Assembly: GCA_014584305.1 (NCBI GenBank)
Contig: JACTND010000218.1
Span: forward strand, 1-46,162
Length of the DNA: 46,162 nucleotides
Origin: Planctomycetota bacterium
Lineage (GTDB): Bacteria; Planctomycetota; Planctomycetia; Pirellulales; Pirellulaceae
Direction of reading: 5' to 3'
In this document: positions 34,739 to 43,958 of the stretch, in pieces
Layout: each line of letters begins with the position of its first letter
Numbering within the stretch: position 1 is the first letter of the stretch
Notes under the pieces: model-generated
What the model was told of the DNA's origin: nothing
The model's input: only the letters and a program-made list of their open reading frames with translations
Databases searched by the model: none
Program-made: the position numbers and the translations under genes

Positions 34739-36829
34739 TCAGTCGAGGGAAACGTAAATGAGCAGGCCGCGATCCACAAGGTCCAGGACGCCCGATCCCG
34801 CCAAGGCCGGTCCCTCGCCGACCGGAAACAAATCGCGTGGCGACTCGGCGCCGGTATCCGCCAACAATCGCCAGCGTTTCGTGTTGGCAATGGCGGGAAC
34901 GACAAAAGTACGCGGTCGGCTGTCGGGATTGAAAAACATCATGAGCGACCTACCAGGCACGCGCGGTTCTCCCGGCTCAACTGGCGGCGTCAACAGCGAC
35001 ACCAGTGCCAGTTCGTGTTTGTCCCAGTTGACAGGCGTTCCCATCGGGCTAAACCACAGAACATCAGCCAGACCTGTCTGTGGATCGACCTGCCCCGTCA
35101 GAAAATGCGCGCGGCGCAAGGCTGGCTGATTGCGGCGAAACTGTACCAATCCTTGATAAAACCGGAGGAGTCCCGCATTCGATTCCAACAACTGCCAATC
35201 GAACCACGAGGTCTCGTTGTCTTGGCAATAGGCGTTGTTGTTCCCGGATTGCGTCCGACGGACTTCATCCCCCATTAGGAGCATGGGTACACCCTGGCTA
35301 ACCAACATGGTTGCCAACATGTTCTTGACTTGCCTTAGGCGCAAAGCCTCAATCTGCGGATTGTTCGATGGCCCTTCCTGCCCGTAATTGTCATTCAGAT
35401 TGTGGTTCTCGCCGTCGCGGTTTTCTTCGCCGTTGGCCCAATTGTGTTTCTCGCGATAGCTGACCAGGTCGTTTAGCGTGTATCCGTCGTGGGAAGTGAC
35501 GAAATTGATGCTGGCGTGAGGCGGCCGGCCGCCAGCCTGGTACAAGTCCGCCGATCCAGAAAGGCGAGTGGCGAACGGCCCGCGCGATCCGGTATCGCCG
35601 CGCCAATAGCGCCGGACATCGTCGCGAAAACGGCCGTTCCATTCGGCCCAGCGTTCCGTCCCGAAGGAACCGACTTGATACGCGCCCGCTGCATCCCAAG
35701 CTTCCGCGATGATCTTGGTATCTGACAGCAAAGGGTCTTCCGAGATGACCTCGATCAACGGTGGATTGGCGACGAGATTGCCCGAGCGGTCGCGACTGAG
35801 GATGGATGCCAAGTCGAAACGGAAGCCATCCACGTGATAATTGTGCACCCAATGCCGCAGGCAATGAAAAATCAACTCCCGCACAATGGGGTGGTTGCCG
35901 TTGATCGTGTTGCCACAGCCGGAATAATTACGATAGTACTGTGGATCATGCTCGAGCATGTAATACACTGGATTCTCCAGGCCTTTGAAACTGAGGGTTG
36001 GTCCGAGATGGTTCCCTTCGCAAGTGTGGTTGAACACGACATCTAAAATGACTTCAATTCCCGCTTGGTGCAACGCCCGCACCATTTGTTTGAATTCGGT
36101 GACCTGAGCCCCAGGTGTGGCACTGGCTGCGTATCCCGAATGAGGAGCAAAAAAGGCAAGCGGGTCATAACCCCAATAATTTGGTCGCGGATTAGGACGT
36201 CCATCGAATAGATTGGTAGGGAACTCGTGAACCGGCATCAATTCCACAGCCGTAACGCCCAAAGACTTCAGATAAGGAATTTTCTCGATCACGCCCAAGT
36301 ACGTTCCCGGGTGCGCGACCTGGCTCGATGCGTGTCGTGTAAATCCGCGAACATGCATCTCATAGATGACGGACTCGCAAAGATCGTATCGCAGATGGCG
36401 ATCTCCCTCCCAATCAAAGAAGTCACTGACCACCACGCATTTGGGCGGCCGTATAATCCCATCGGTGGCCGGCTGAAAGGTGCCCGTGAGAGCTTTGGCG
36501 AATGGGTCGATTAATCGCGCGCGGGGATCAAACCGCAATCCGCGGCTCGGGTCGTAGGGTCCAGAGGCCTGAAAGTGATAGAGTTGACCGACGCCGACGC
36601 CGGGAACAAACATACTCCAGATGTCCCCCCAGCGGTCCGATTCGCGATCGAAGTGCAGAACGTCGGCCGGTTCCGTTTCCTCGGGATCGTCGTACAGCAA
36701 CAACCGCATCTCGGTCGCGCTACGACTGAAAACGACAAACTGCACGCCGCGGTCTCGGACGATCGCGCCATAGGGCAATGAATGCGTCAATTGAAAGTCG
36801 GGATGTTCGTGGCGCATGTGTATTAACAA
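34739..36829 (-). CDS. glgX: glycogen debranching enzyme GlgX
   Basis: 696 residues. An N-terminal CBM48 domain (about 15-115) precedes a GH13 domain with nucleophile D339 in DGFRFDL, general acid E376 in IIAEAWDAAG, and D448 in FVTSHDG. It hydrolyses alpha-1,6 branches of limit dextrins in glycogen breakdown. The start at 36829 is TTG with GGAG eight bases upstream; the ATG four codons later (36817) lacks a close site. It converges on the motB genes, with about 190 bases between. Confidence 0.95.
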   Translation of the reverse strand: MLIHMRHEHPDFQLTHSLPYGAIVRDRGVQFVVFSRSATEMRLLLYDDPEETEPADVLHFDRESDRWGDIWSMFVPGVGVGQLYHFQASGPYDPSRGLRFDPRARLIDPFAKALTGTFQPATDGIIRPPKCVVVSDFFDWEGDRHLRYDLCESVIYEMHVRGFTRHASSQVAHPGTYLGVIEKIPYLKSLGVTAVELMPVHEFPTNLFDGRPNPRPNYWGYDPLAFFAPHSGYAASATPGAQVTEFKQMVRALHQAGIEVILDVVFNHTCEGNHLGPTLSFKGLENPVYYMLEHDPQYYRNYSGCGNTINGNHPIVRELIFHCLRHWVHNYHVDGFRFDLASILSRDRSGNLVANPPLIEVISEDPLLSDTKIIAEAWDAAGAYQVGSFGTERWAEWNGRFRDDVRRYWRGDTGSRGPFATRLSGSADLYQAGGRPPHASINFVTSHDGYTLNDLVSYREKHNWANGEENRDGENHNLNDNYGQEGPSNNPQIEALRLRQVKNMLATMLVSQGVPMLLMGDEVRRTQSGNNNAYCQDNETSWFDWQLLESNAGLLRFYQGLVQFRRNQPALRRAHFLTGQVDPQTGLADVLWFSPMGTPVNWDKHELALVSLLTPPVEPGEPRVPGRSLMMFFNPDSRPRTFVVPAIANTKRWRLLADTGAESPRDLFPVGEGPALAGSGVLDLVDRGLLIYVSLD

Positions 36830-37207
36830 TGGGATATCTCCGGTGAAAATTCAATCCGCCTCGCATGTTCGTTGCCAAATAACGCCCTATGGCGCCCCGC
36901 TATTCACTCTGGGTATCTGGTTCATCGTCCGCACACCCGCTGATGCTCGCCTGAGAATTCGTCATCCCGCAGGACAAGCGCGGATCCGAAATGGCGCATC
37001 GATCCGCGCAAATCGAATGGCTGGAATAAACGCTACGAAAGGCAATTTGCGGTGATGGCGCATTGCCGAAATGGCGTTTGTCGGCCAAACTATGGGGCGT
37101 TCTTTGTCTACGATTTTCGGCCCACTCGCCGCCCCTTCACAATAACGGGGCAGGGCGGTTGATCGGGCCACAACGGACGGGCAACGCGAGAAAATGGCAC
37201 GCGCGGA
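36830..37207. other. divergent intergenic region between glgX and purM
   Basis: About 380 bases without a gene. CCGAAATGGCG occurs twice (near 36986 and 37066). CATCCCGCAGG near 36963 is also found in the palindromic insertion at 42.9-43.2 kb, but here only as a short stretch. Promoters of glgX and purM must lie here; none is clear by eye. Confidence 0.4.
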
Positions 37208-38302
37208 ATGACTAGCGGCAGCGACGGTTCTTCGGGAATTACTTACAAAGACTCCGGGGTCGATCTGGAGGTGTACGAGCAAGCGATGCAGCGTTTGCCG
37301 CGCTTAATGCATCGCACGTTTTCACCGCGCGTGCGGCAATTGGACGGCGGATTTGCCGGATTGTTTCAGCTCGATTTTGACAATCCCCTGTTTCGCCGCA
37401 ATTACCGAAATCCCGTGATGGTGGCTTGTACTGACGGAGTCGGCACCAAGCTGCGCGTTGCCGTGATGGCCGATCGCCACGACACGGTCGGCATTGATCT
37501 GGTCGCTATGTGCGTCAACGATGCTCTGTGTTGCGGCGCTGAGCCGCTGTTTTTCCTCGATTACGTGGCCATGTCGCACGATGATCCAGCTCGGCTAGAG
37601 CAAATTGTGGCCGGTGTCAGCGAAGGCTGTTTGCAGGCGGATTGTGCGCTGCTGGGGGGTGAAACAGCCATCATGCCCGACTTGTACCAGCGGGGCGATT
37701 ACGATCTGGCCGGTTTTTGCGTCGGTGTTGTCGAGAAGGAAGACCTGATTACCGGCAACACCATTGCACCGGGTGACATGGTCATCGGCATTCACTCCAG
37801 CGGCATTCACTCCAACGGTTATAGTTTGGTACGCAAGATTGTCTTTGACCACGCCCGACTGCAACCTGACGACTGGGTCGGCGAATTGGGTTGTTCAGTA
37901 GCGCAAGCATTATTGACCCCGACGTTCATTTACTCCACTGCCGTGCGGCGTGTGTTGTCGCACTACAAAGTCAAAAATGTCGTGCATGGGGTAGCGCATA
38001 TCACGGGTGGGGGCTTGGCGGATAACATCGAACGCATCCTGCCGCCGCAGGTGGAACTGGTGATTGATCCGCAAGCCTGGGAGTTGCCCCCTATCTTTTC
38101 CTGGTTGCAAGCATTGGGAAATGTCTCATCAGACGAAATGTACCGAGTCTTTAACATGGGAATCGGTCTGGTGCTGATCGTCAGTCCCTATTATGCGGAC
38201 CGCATTCAGTCGATGATTCGCGAATCCGGATTCCGATCGTATGTCATCGGCCAGGTGCACGAAGGTTCGCGCGCCGTGCACTTGGCCGGCGTGACCAAGT
38301 AG
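37208..38302 (+). CDS. purM: phosphoribosylformylglycinamidine cyclo-ligase PurM
   Basis: 364 residues. [15 protein letters not shown] at the N-terminus, [12 protein letters not shown] near 77-88, [20 protein letters not shown], and [13 protein letters not shown] are the PurM nucleotide-binding and active-site motifs. It makes AIR from FGAM in purine synthesis. Length is slightly above the usual ~345 because of a short N-terminal extension. It is followed 51 bases later by the flavoprotein gene on the same strand. Confidence 0.96.
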   Translation: MTSGSDGSSGITYKDSGVDLEVYEQAMQRLPRLMHRTFSPRVRQLDGGFAGLFQLDFDNPLFRRNYRNPVMVACTDGVGTKLRVAVMADRHDTVGIDLVAMCVNDALCCGAEPLFFLDYVAMSHDDPARLEQIVAGVSEGCLQADCALLGGETAIMPDLYQRGDYDLAGFCVGVVEKEDLITGNTIAPGDMVIGIHSSGIHSNGYSLVRKIVFDHARLQPDDWVGELGCSVAQALLTPTFIYSTAVRRVLSHYKVKNVVHGVAHITGGGLADNIERILPPQVELVIDPQAWELPPIFSWLQALGNVSSDEMYRVFNMGIGLVLIVSPYYADRIQSMIRESGFRSYVIGQVHEGSRAVHLAGVTK

Positions 38303-38353
38303 AGGAAATTCGGTAGAGCGGATTCATCGCCCCAACCGTTCGAGACTTCGATT

Positions 38354-39649
38354 ATGGCTGCCAGCTTGAAGGCACACGAATGCTGGGACGTAATCGTCAT
38401 TGGTGGTGGTGCGGCGGGCTTGTTCGCGGCCACGGTCGCCGCGGAAAGAGGTCGGCGCACGCTTCTGCTGGAAAAGAACCAGCAACTGGGAGTGAAAATT
38501 TTGATGTCCGGCGGCACGCGCTGCAATATCACGCATGATTGCACGTGGCGGGAAATCGTCGATCGATTCTCACCTGCAGCGCGGCAGTTTCTGAAAACGG
38601 CAGTCGCGTCCCTCACACCGCAACAGGTGATCGATCGAATCGAGGCCGAGGGAGTTCTCACAAAAGTCGAATCGACCGGCAAAGTATTTCCGGTTAGCAA
38701 TCGGGCGATCGACGTCCGCGACGCGTTGCAACGACGTATGCAGCGAGCCGGCACCCAAGTGCAACTAGGCTGTGCGGTCCAGTCAATCCATTCTGCCAGC
38801 CAAAGCTTCGTTTGCCGGTGCCTTTTGACAACCGCGTCGCGTGCTGAAGAATCTAGCGGAGACGAGGTTGAATTCCGTGGCCGCAAATTGATCATCACAT
38901 CGGGAGGTCAGTCGTATCCCGGTTGCGGCACGACCGGCGACGGGTATGCCTGGGCGACGACTTTTGGTCACACGATCCAGCCGTTGAAACCGGCGTTGAC
39001 GCCATTGATCACGGAAACACCATGGGTTCGCGAGCTACGGGGGGTGTCTGTCGAATCGTGCCGCCTTAGGCTGTATAAGTCGATGGGACAGCGCCCGATC
39101 TCCGAGCAAACAGCGGCGCTCCTCTGTACCCATTTCGGCTTGTCCGGCCCCGGTCCGATGAATCTCAGCCGTTTGGTCCCCACGGTCGCCACGGCGCCGC
39201 GCCCCAGCATCGAGATCGATTGGTCAAGCGATATGTCGCCTGAGATTCTTGCCGAACGTTTTGCGGAATGGCGCCGCGCTGAGGGTAAGCGCCAAGTCGC
39301 ACGAGCAACGCCCCTCGACGTGCCGAATCGCTTGTGGAATGCACTTTGCTTGCAATCGGGCGTAGCTCCAGAAACCCGCTGGGCGGAATTGCCTAAAAAC
39401 ACTCAACAGCGACTGATCCAGAACATCAAACGGACCCGTGTCGAACTGCATGGAACAATGGGATATCGCAAGGCGGAAGTGACGGCAGGCGGCGTTACCC
39501 TCAGCGAGATCGATCCCCATACCATGGAAAGTCGGCTGGTGTCCGGCCTCTTCTTCGCAGGCGAGATCTTGGATGTTGATGGTCCGATCGGTGGCTACAA
39601 TTTCCAGGCGGCATTCAGCACCGGGGCTTTGGCGGGCAACCACGCCTAG
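38354..39649 (+). CDS. BaiN/HI0933 family FAD-dependent oxidoreductase
   Basis: 431 residues. The FAD fold IVIGGGAAGLFAATVAAERG starts at residue 14. KILMSGGTRCNITHD near 46 and the C-terminal GLFFAGEILDVDGPIGGYNF are the family signature. Members are NAD(P)H-linked flavoproteins; one (BaiN) reduces bile-acid intermediates, but the native substrate in environmental bacteria is unknown. It is probably co-transcribed with purM. Confidence 0.92.
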   Translation: MAASLKAHECWDVIVIGGGAAGLFAATVAAERGRRTLLLEKNQQLGVKILMSGGTRCNITHDCTWREIVDRFSPAARQFLKTAVASLTPQQVIDRIEAEGVLTKVESTGKVFPVSNRAIDVRDALQRRMQRAGTQVQLGCAVQSIHSASQSFVCRCLLTTASRAEESSGDEVEFRGRKLIITSGGQSYPGCGTTGDGYAWATTFGHTIQPLKPALTPLITETPWVRELRGVSVESCRLRLYKSMGQRPISEQTAALLCTHFGLSGPGPMNLSRLVPTVATAPRPSIEIDWSSDMSPEILAERFAEWRRAEGKRQVARATPLDVPNRLWNALCLQSGVAPETRWAELPKNTQQRLIQNIKRTRVELHGTMGYRKAEVTAGGVTLSEIDPHTMESRLVSGLFFAGEILDVDGPIGGYNFQAAFSTGALAGNHA

Positions 39650-39699
39650 CACCCGCAGGTCGCGGGCTCCCGTTGTCGTTAATTCCGTGCCCAGCAGTG

Positions 39700-40194
39700 T
39701 CAATCAATACGAAAAGGGATACTTTGGTCAAACTCGTCGCGCGCTTGTTGGCTCAAACGATCGCGCAGCGCGCGGACTGTGAAGCCGCCGACGAGTTTTC
39801 CATTGTCAATATACATCCAATCCGAGATTTCCGACTTCGCCACGACGACGCGCTGACCAAGACGAATGTTGCCGATCAGTTGCGCCTCGTTTTGTACATA
39901 ACCTGTGAATGTGTTTCCATCCGTCGTAACCTCACCAATCCACATATGCTCGACTTGTTCGCCCTCTTGAAATCCCTTCTTGACGACAAAGCTCGATTGG
40001 CTGGCGCCGGGTGACTGGAGCGCCGTGATGAACTCATCGACTGTCGCCCGCGCCCGATCAATGGCCGCATTCATCGCCGGATCGTCGTGCGCCACGAGTG
40101 TCACCGGATCATACGGACGTTCGGATTTGCAACCGCAGGTGACCACAATCAGGGCGGCCAAAAGCACTTGGCATTTCGTCTGGCAACGGTTCAT
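39700..40194 (-). CDS. DUF2314 lipoprotein (copy 1)
   Basis: 164 residues from the ATG at 40194, with AAGGTGCG upstream. An N-terminal signal (about 8-21, LLAALIVVTCGC) carries a lipobox-like end, with Cys at 20 or 22. The rest is a DUF2314 domain: FVVKKGFQEGEQVEHMWIGE, then SDWMYIDNGKLVGGFTVRALRD. The function of the family is not known. A closely related paralog follows upstream on the same strand. Confidence 0.82.
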   Translation of the reverse strand: MNRCQTKCQVLLAALIVVTCGCKSERPYDPVTLVAHDDPAMNAAIDRARATVDEFITALQSPGASQSSFVVKKGFQEGEQVEHMWIGEVTTDGNTFTGYVQNEAQLIGNIRLGQRVVVAKSEISDWMYIDNGKLVGGFTVRALRDRLSQQARDEFDQSIPFRID

Positions 40195-40246
40195 GGGTCG
40201 CACCTTCTGTGAGTTTTTACGTGAAATCGTCGGCTGCAAGGCATCG

Positions 40247-40729
40247 CTACTCAACTCGAAATGGGACGCGTTGATCGTAAGCGGCGCGCTCTTTGGGATG
40301 CAAGGCGTCTCGCAAGACGCGCAGGGTAAATCCACCGACCAATCTCCCATCCTGAATATACATCCAATCCGAAATCTCTTTAGTCGGCACGGCCACGAAC
40401 TGGCCAGCCGAGACATTGCGGACGTACTCCGGATCGTTAAACACAAAACCGCAAAAAACGTTTTCTTTCAGCGTAACTTGGTCGAGCCAAATATGCTCGA
40501 CTTCCTCGCCATCGATGAACGCGCATTTGACGCGAAATTCTGATTGTCCGTGCTGTGGGGATTGCATAGCGGCGATGAATCGATCGACAGAGCGGCGAGC
40601 ATTGTCCATGGCTTCATTCATCAAGGGGTTGCCATCCGCCACGCGGACCGCATGATCGATCTCTCGATTTCGATTACAGCCGCTAACGAGCAACGCCACG
40701 ACCATCCATGGGCAAACGATTCGTTTCAT
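40247..40729 (-). CDS. DUF2314 lipoprotein (copy 2)
   Basis: 160 residues from the ATG at 40729. The signal peptide MVVALLVSGC ends in a clear lipobox with Cys 18. The domain is DUF2314: FIDGEEVEHIWLDQ, then SDWMYIQDGRLVGGFTLRVL, about half identical by eye to copy 1. The frame is open to 40861, but the lipobox fixes the start. Only 52 bases separate it from copy 1, so they are a tandem duplication and probably one transcript. Confidence 0.82.
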   Translation of the reverse strand: MKRIVCPWMVVALLVSGCNRNREIDHAVRVADGNPLMNEAMDNARRSVDRFIAAMQSPQHGQSEFRVKCAFIDGEEVEHIWLDQVTLKENVFCGFVFNDPEYVRNVSAGQFVAVPTKEISDWMYIQDGRLVGGFTLRVLRDALHPKERAAYDQRVPFRVE

Positions 40730-40986
40730 GTCAACGTTTCCGGTTCCAAGTCCACCCTCGATCGTGACCGCCACCACTATTAGATTGATCGATTCGGCGA
40801 AACGTTTCAACTGGGCGGGCGATGACCTTCCATTCGCGGCACCCATTGCTTGAGCACACAATTCACGCTCACTTCTATTCGCCGCTCGAATTGCCCGCCA
40901 ATTTCAATACGTAATGGGGGGCCATCGCGTCATAATCTAACGGGTTAAGCAGAATTTGTATTCGAGAAAGAGAATGTGCTTTCAGC

Positions 40987-41567
40987 TCAGTTTCCCGTAA
41001 TAGTAATTACGATAACGGAGGTTGCCGCGGAAGACGAACTTCCAATGAGCCTTGGGCGACCCAATTCCAGCACCTGAGATGTGCTGATTTGCGTTGTTAT
41101 CATCTCCGGAGGGGTATCGTCCTCGCCATTGTCTTCGAGCCTCGACGTTTCGTAAGATAACATTATCGCGACGGGTCCGTTTGCAGGTTTTGCCGTTATT
41201 CGCACGGTAGTGCCGACGTCAAAGACTTGAATGGTGCGTGCAGCTTCCCCGCCTCGACCCACAGTCCTGCCAACCGTAACGTTCACACGACGCCCGAATT
41301 GAACGTAACTCTCCGAGCCACTCAATACGGACAATCGAATAGTCTCGATTGGTTCACAGCTGGCGTTGTCGGCCTTCCCAGAAATCATTTCCAGAATTTG
41401 GGCACTTGACAGTGATGGATCGAGCCGTTGGTTTAGACGGAATTCGGTCAATTGAACGACGTAAGTCAATGGCTTCGCCGCTTCGCTCGGTAATGCCGTA
41501 ACATCTCGGCCACAGATTCCACTGCGACGAACAGAGAAATCACTACGAGTGGGAGTCGATGAATCAT
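40987..41567 (-). pseudogene. secretin-like secreted protein interrupted by a frameshift
   Basis: The ATG at 41567, preceded by AAAGGGACTTAGC, opens a frame encoding a signal peptide (MIHRLPLVVISLFVAVESVA) that soon runs into a stop at 41466. The neighbouring frame, open from before that point to 40987, continues with DVTALPSEAAKPLTYVVQLT and then a beta-rich domain (FGRRVNVTVG ... VFDVGTTVRITAKP ... TTQISTSQVLELGRP). Its order resembles the C-terminal domain of secretins. One missing or extra base between about 41466 and 41510 would explain this. It could be a true pseudogene, a sequencing error, or recoding. Confidence 0.6.
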
Positions 41568-41701
41568 GCTAAGTCCCTTTCAAAAGACAAATGAGCCGAT
41601 TCACTGGGCGGCCGCCAATGTTGCTCCATTGTAAACTAGGCTGGATTGGCCGATCCAGCGCATGCGGTGGTTAGACGGTTCCAAGCCCGCCTTCGAGTAA
41701 A

Positions 41702-42439
41702 TCAGTCATATTCACCGTGTTCTTTCTGGTGATCGGATTGGCCCATGTCTTCTACCTCGCCGATTTGCACGGAGACGCCGACCAGTGGTAAGCGCGTGGT
41801 CTGCGTGGCGGCGTCATAGTTCCTGAGCAAGCCCACAGCCCAAGTGGCAGACAGAATGCAGAATATCAGCCCAACAACTCGGTACGACGCGGCAATGCCA
41901 GCTTGTGCATCAACATCTTTTCGACCGTGAATCATGCTTGCTACGATGTTTTCGCGGTGGCGTACCGTGTGTATCACCACACCAAGGACGTGCAGTACAA
42001 CGACTGCGAGCATAGCGTAAGCCAGCACCTCGTGAACATCCTTGAGGCCCTTGTTGCCTTGACCAAGCAAAAGACCCGTAATCGACAGGCCGAAGATGAG
42101 ACCGAGCATCGCGAAGATCGCCCATGCCGAGCCTGGGTTGTGCCCGGCGTGATGTACACCGCGGCCGCGCAGCACGCCGCCCAAGTACTCGACCACAGCC
42201 GACGGGCCGAAAGCGAACGAGGAGAAGCGTGCATGTCGCGATCCAATGAATCCCCACAAGACCCGCAACACGACCATGAGGGCGAGGATCAGCCCTATGA
42301 TCGCGTGATAGGGAAAGAGCGGACTATCCTCACCCGCCACAAATGCCAACAGGGCGGCGATGGAAAATCCCAAGGCAAGCAGCCAGTGAAAAATTCGCGT
42401 AGGAAGATCCCAAATCAGAATGCGTTTCTGGTTGTTCAT
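41702..42439 (-). CDS. cytochrome b561-type membrane cytochrome
   Basis: 245 residues. It begins RILIWDLPTRIFHWLLAL, with the first haem-ligand His in a D-L/x-P-x-R-x-x-H pattern, and contains FPYHAIIGLILALMVVLRVLWG (second His), LKDVHEVLAYAML and VVLHVLGVVIHTVRHRENIV (later His residues). Four or five TM helices follow. The family carries electrons between quinones or Fe-S partners and periplasmic proteins. No partner gene lies next to it. It ends with an acidic His-containing tail (SDHQKEHGEYD). Confidence 0.9.
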   Translation of the reverse strand: MNNQKRILIWDLPTRIFHWLLALGFSIAALLAFVAGEDSPLFPYHAIIGLILALMVVLRVLWGFIGSRHARFSSFAFGPSAVVEYLGGVLRGRGVHHAGHNPGSAWAIFAMLGLIFGLSITGLLLGQGNKGLKDVHEVLAYAMLAVVVLHVLGVVIHTVRHRENIVASMIHGRKDVDAQAGIAASYRVVGLIFCILSATWAVGLLRNYDAATQTTRLPLVGVSVQIGEVEDMGQSDHQKEHGEYD

Positions 42440-42663
42440 CGAATCACCTTGCTCGTATACAACTCAGATGGTTTGACGCCGGCAATAACCGCGTGCGCGC
42501 GGGCGATTCTCTCATCAGGTAACGGCATTTCGAGCACTTCGGTTCATCGCATTGATACTCATCATGGCCCCTTGAGCTTGGCTACTGTCCACAAAGGATT
42601 AACCTTTAACGAGCTCTGGGCTCAATCGTATTTGGCTCAAGTCACACAAACCCAAGGAGACCG
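42440..42663 (+). other. left non-coding end of the IS110 remnant, possible bridge-RNA site
   Basis: This stretch between the cytochrome gene and the IS110 transposase start carries CTTGAGC at 42571-42577 pairing with GCTCAAG at 42635-42641. Smaller AAAGG/CCTTT and GAGC/GCTC stems lie inside. IS110-type elements carry a structured bridge RNA in the non-coding end before the transposase. The position fits, but no covariance or target match was tested, and the boundary of the element is unknown. Confidence 0.35.
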
Positions 42664-43433
42664 ATGATGAAGTACTACAATCAACAACACTCATTCTACG
42701 CCGGAATCGATCTGCACGCAAAGACCTTGCACGTCTGCGTTCTCGATCACAACGGCGAAAAACGACTCCATAAAAACTTCCAGTGCCGAGACACTGAGTC
42801 CTTCCTCGAGGAACTTCAACCGTTCCGCCAAAATCTCGTCGTCGGTTGCGAGTCAAACTTCAACTGGTACTAGTTGGCAGACGCGATGAGGCAAGAAACA
42901 ATGACACTTCTCGCTGATCGCCAGTAATTTTGACTTCGATCGATCAACATCCCGCAGGCTTGTCCTGCGGATTGTTCGGTTATTAGCTACACGAAAGCGA
43001 ATCCTATCTCCACCCTCCTTCAGATTTGCTGAAGGCAAATCTGAAGGAGGGAGGGGATGAGGTAGGGACACTGGATCTAGCAGAAAACCAAACGATCCGC
43101 AGGGCAAGCCTGCGGGATTTTAGAAATGCTCTCGTGAATTTCAACTGGAGTTCAGCGAGAAGTGTCGGAAACATTCCCTTCATCCTCGGCCACACCCTGT
43201 ACATGAAAGCCATCCACGGTGGAAAAGCCAGTTCCGACGCCATCGACAGCAAAAGATCACTCGGCTGATCCGGGGCGGCAATTGTCCACTGGCTCATGCT
43301 TATCCCAAAGAACATCGAGCCACCCGCGACCTGCTCCGCCGTCGGACTTTCCTCCTCCGTCGACGAGTCGAAGCCCTTGAACCACATTCAGATGGTTCAC
43401 CACCAGCACGATCAATCCAAGCCAAGTGACTGA
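42664..43433 (+). pseudogene. decayed IS110 family transposase
   Basis: The first 69 codons read as an intact IS110 N-terminus (FYAGIDLHAKTLHVCVLDHN, with the first DEDD Asp). A TAG at 42871 replaces the expected Trp codon in FNWYW, and after MRQE the gene is interrupted at 42901. Beyond 43168 it resumes with IPFILGHTLYMKAIHGGKA, shifts frame near 43254, continues with RLIRGGNCPLAHAYPKEHRA and DLLRRRTFLLRRRVEAL, and shifts again near 43380 to NHIQMVHHQHDQ. It then stops and the C-terminal Ser domain is missing. At least four separate lesions show a long-dead copy. Confidence 0.9.
42901..43167. mobile_element. 267-bp palindromic MITE-like insertion inside the IS110 remnant
   Basis: The element interrupts the transposase and is flanked by GAAACA at 42895-42900 and 43168-43173, a likely six-base target duplication. 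The two halves are imperfect inverted repeats almost to the centre. Outer tips share GACACTTCTCGCTGA, inner blocks share ATCCCGCAGGCTTG and CCCTCCTTCAGATTTGC, and the centre is CAGATTTGC-TGAAG-GCAAATCTG. It has no protein-coding capacity. An element of this kind would need a transposase in trans, or would fold as one long hairpin RNA. Confidence 0.85.
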
Positions 43434-43958
43434 AAAGGAAACGGGGCAAGGAGCTACGCAGTTGCTCCGCCGGATGAGCCAAAAACTTACTGGACGCCCC
43501 GATTGGGTGAGCCAACCCTTTGAGTGGACTCTGGCGGATCAGGATGAGTTTCTTCAGCCGTGACGATACCTTCCATCAGCATCGATCACAGGGGCTCGGT
43601 TGAAACCGACCGAGTCTCCCGAGCGACGAAGAGATGTTTGAGGCAACCGTAGTCAGCCGACAACGGCGACCACGGTCTGACTTCTCAAAAAAGACAAACC
43701 CCGGCAACGTCAGCGCGAGCCTCCCGTCCCCGCATCACTCCACCCAAGGTAAGTCGAGCAGTACCGAGACGCGGCAGGCGGTCGAGCCAATCGATCCCCC
43801 GGCGTCTCCATATCCTCAGAACGCCCGGCCCGGGAGGGCCTTCGGAGGATATGGAGACTCTCATTCCCCGAAAGGGGAAACAAAAACTGCCACTTCTTCC
43901 GCCGGAGAAAGTATGTACTACTTGACTTCAAGGGCCATAGAGATGTTCGAGATGTTCG
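43434..43958. other. IS remnant flank with hairpins, no gene
   Basis: About 525 bases follow the last recognisable transposase fragment. Plus-strand frames here are open only in parts and carry no motif. Most of the stretch may be decayed element sequence. It contains two hairpins: a 14-bp stem at 43804-43858, and TTCCCC-GAAA-GGGGAA at 43864-43879 followed by ACAAAAAC, which could end transcripts from either direction. Confidence 0.5.
43804..43858. repeat. 14-bp-stem hairpin with GC-rich loop
   Basis: GTCTCCATATCCTC at 43804-43817 pairs perfectly with GAGGATATGGAGAC at 43845-43858. The 27-base loop contains a further self-complementary GGCCCGGGAGGGCC-like core. It has no T run, so it is not a simple terminator. 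It may be an end of the decayed element or a repeat element. Confidence 0.8.
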
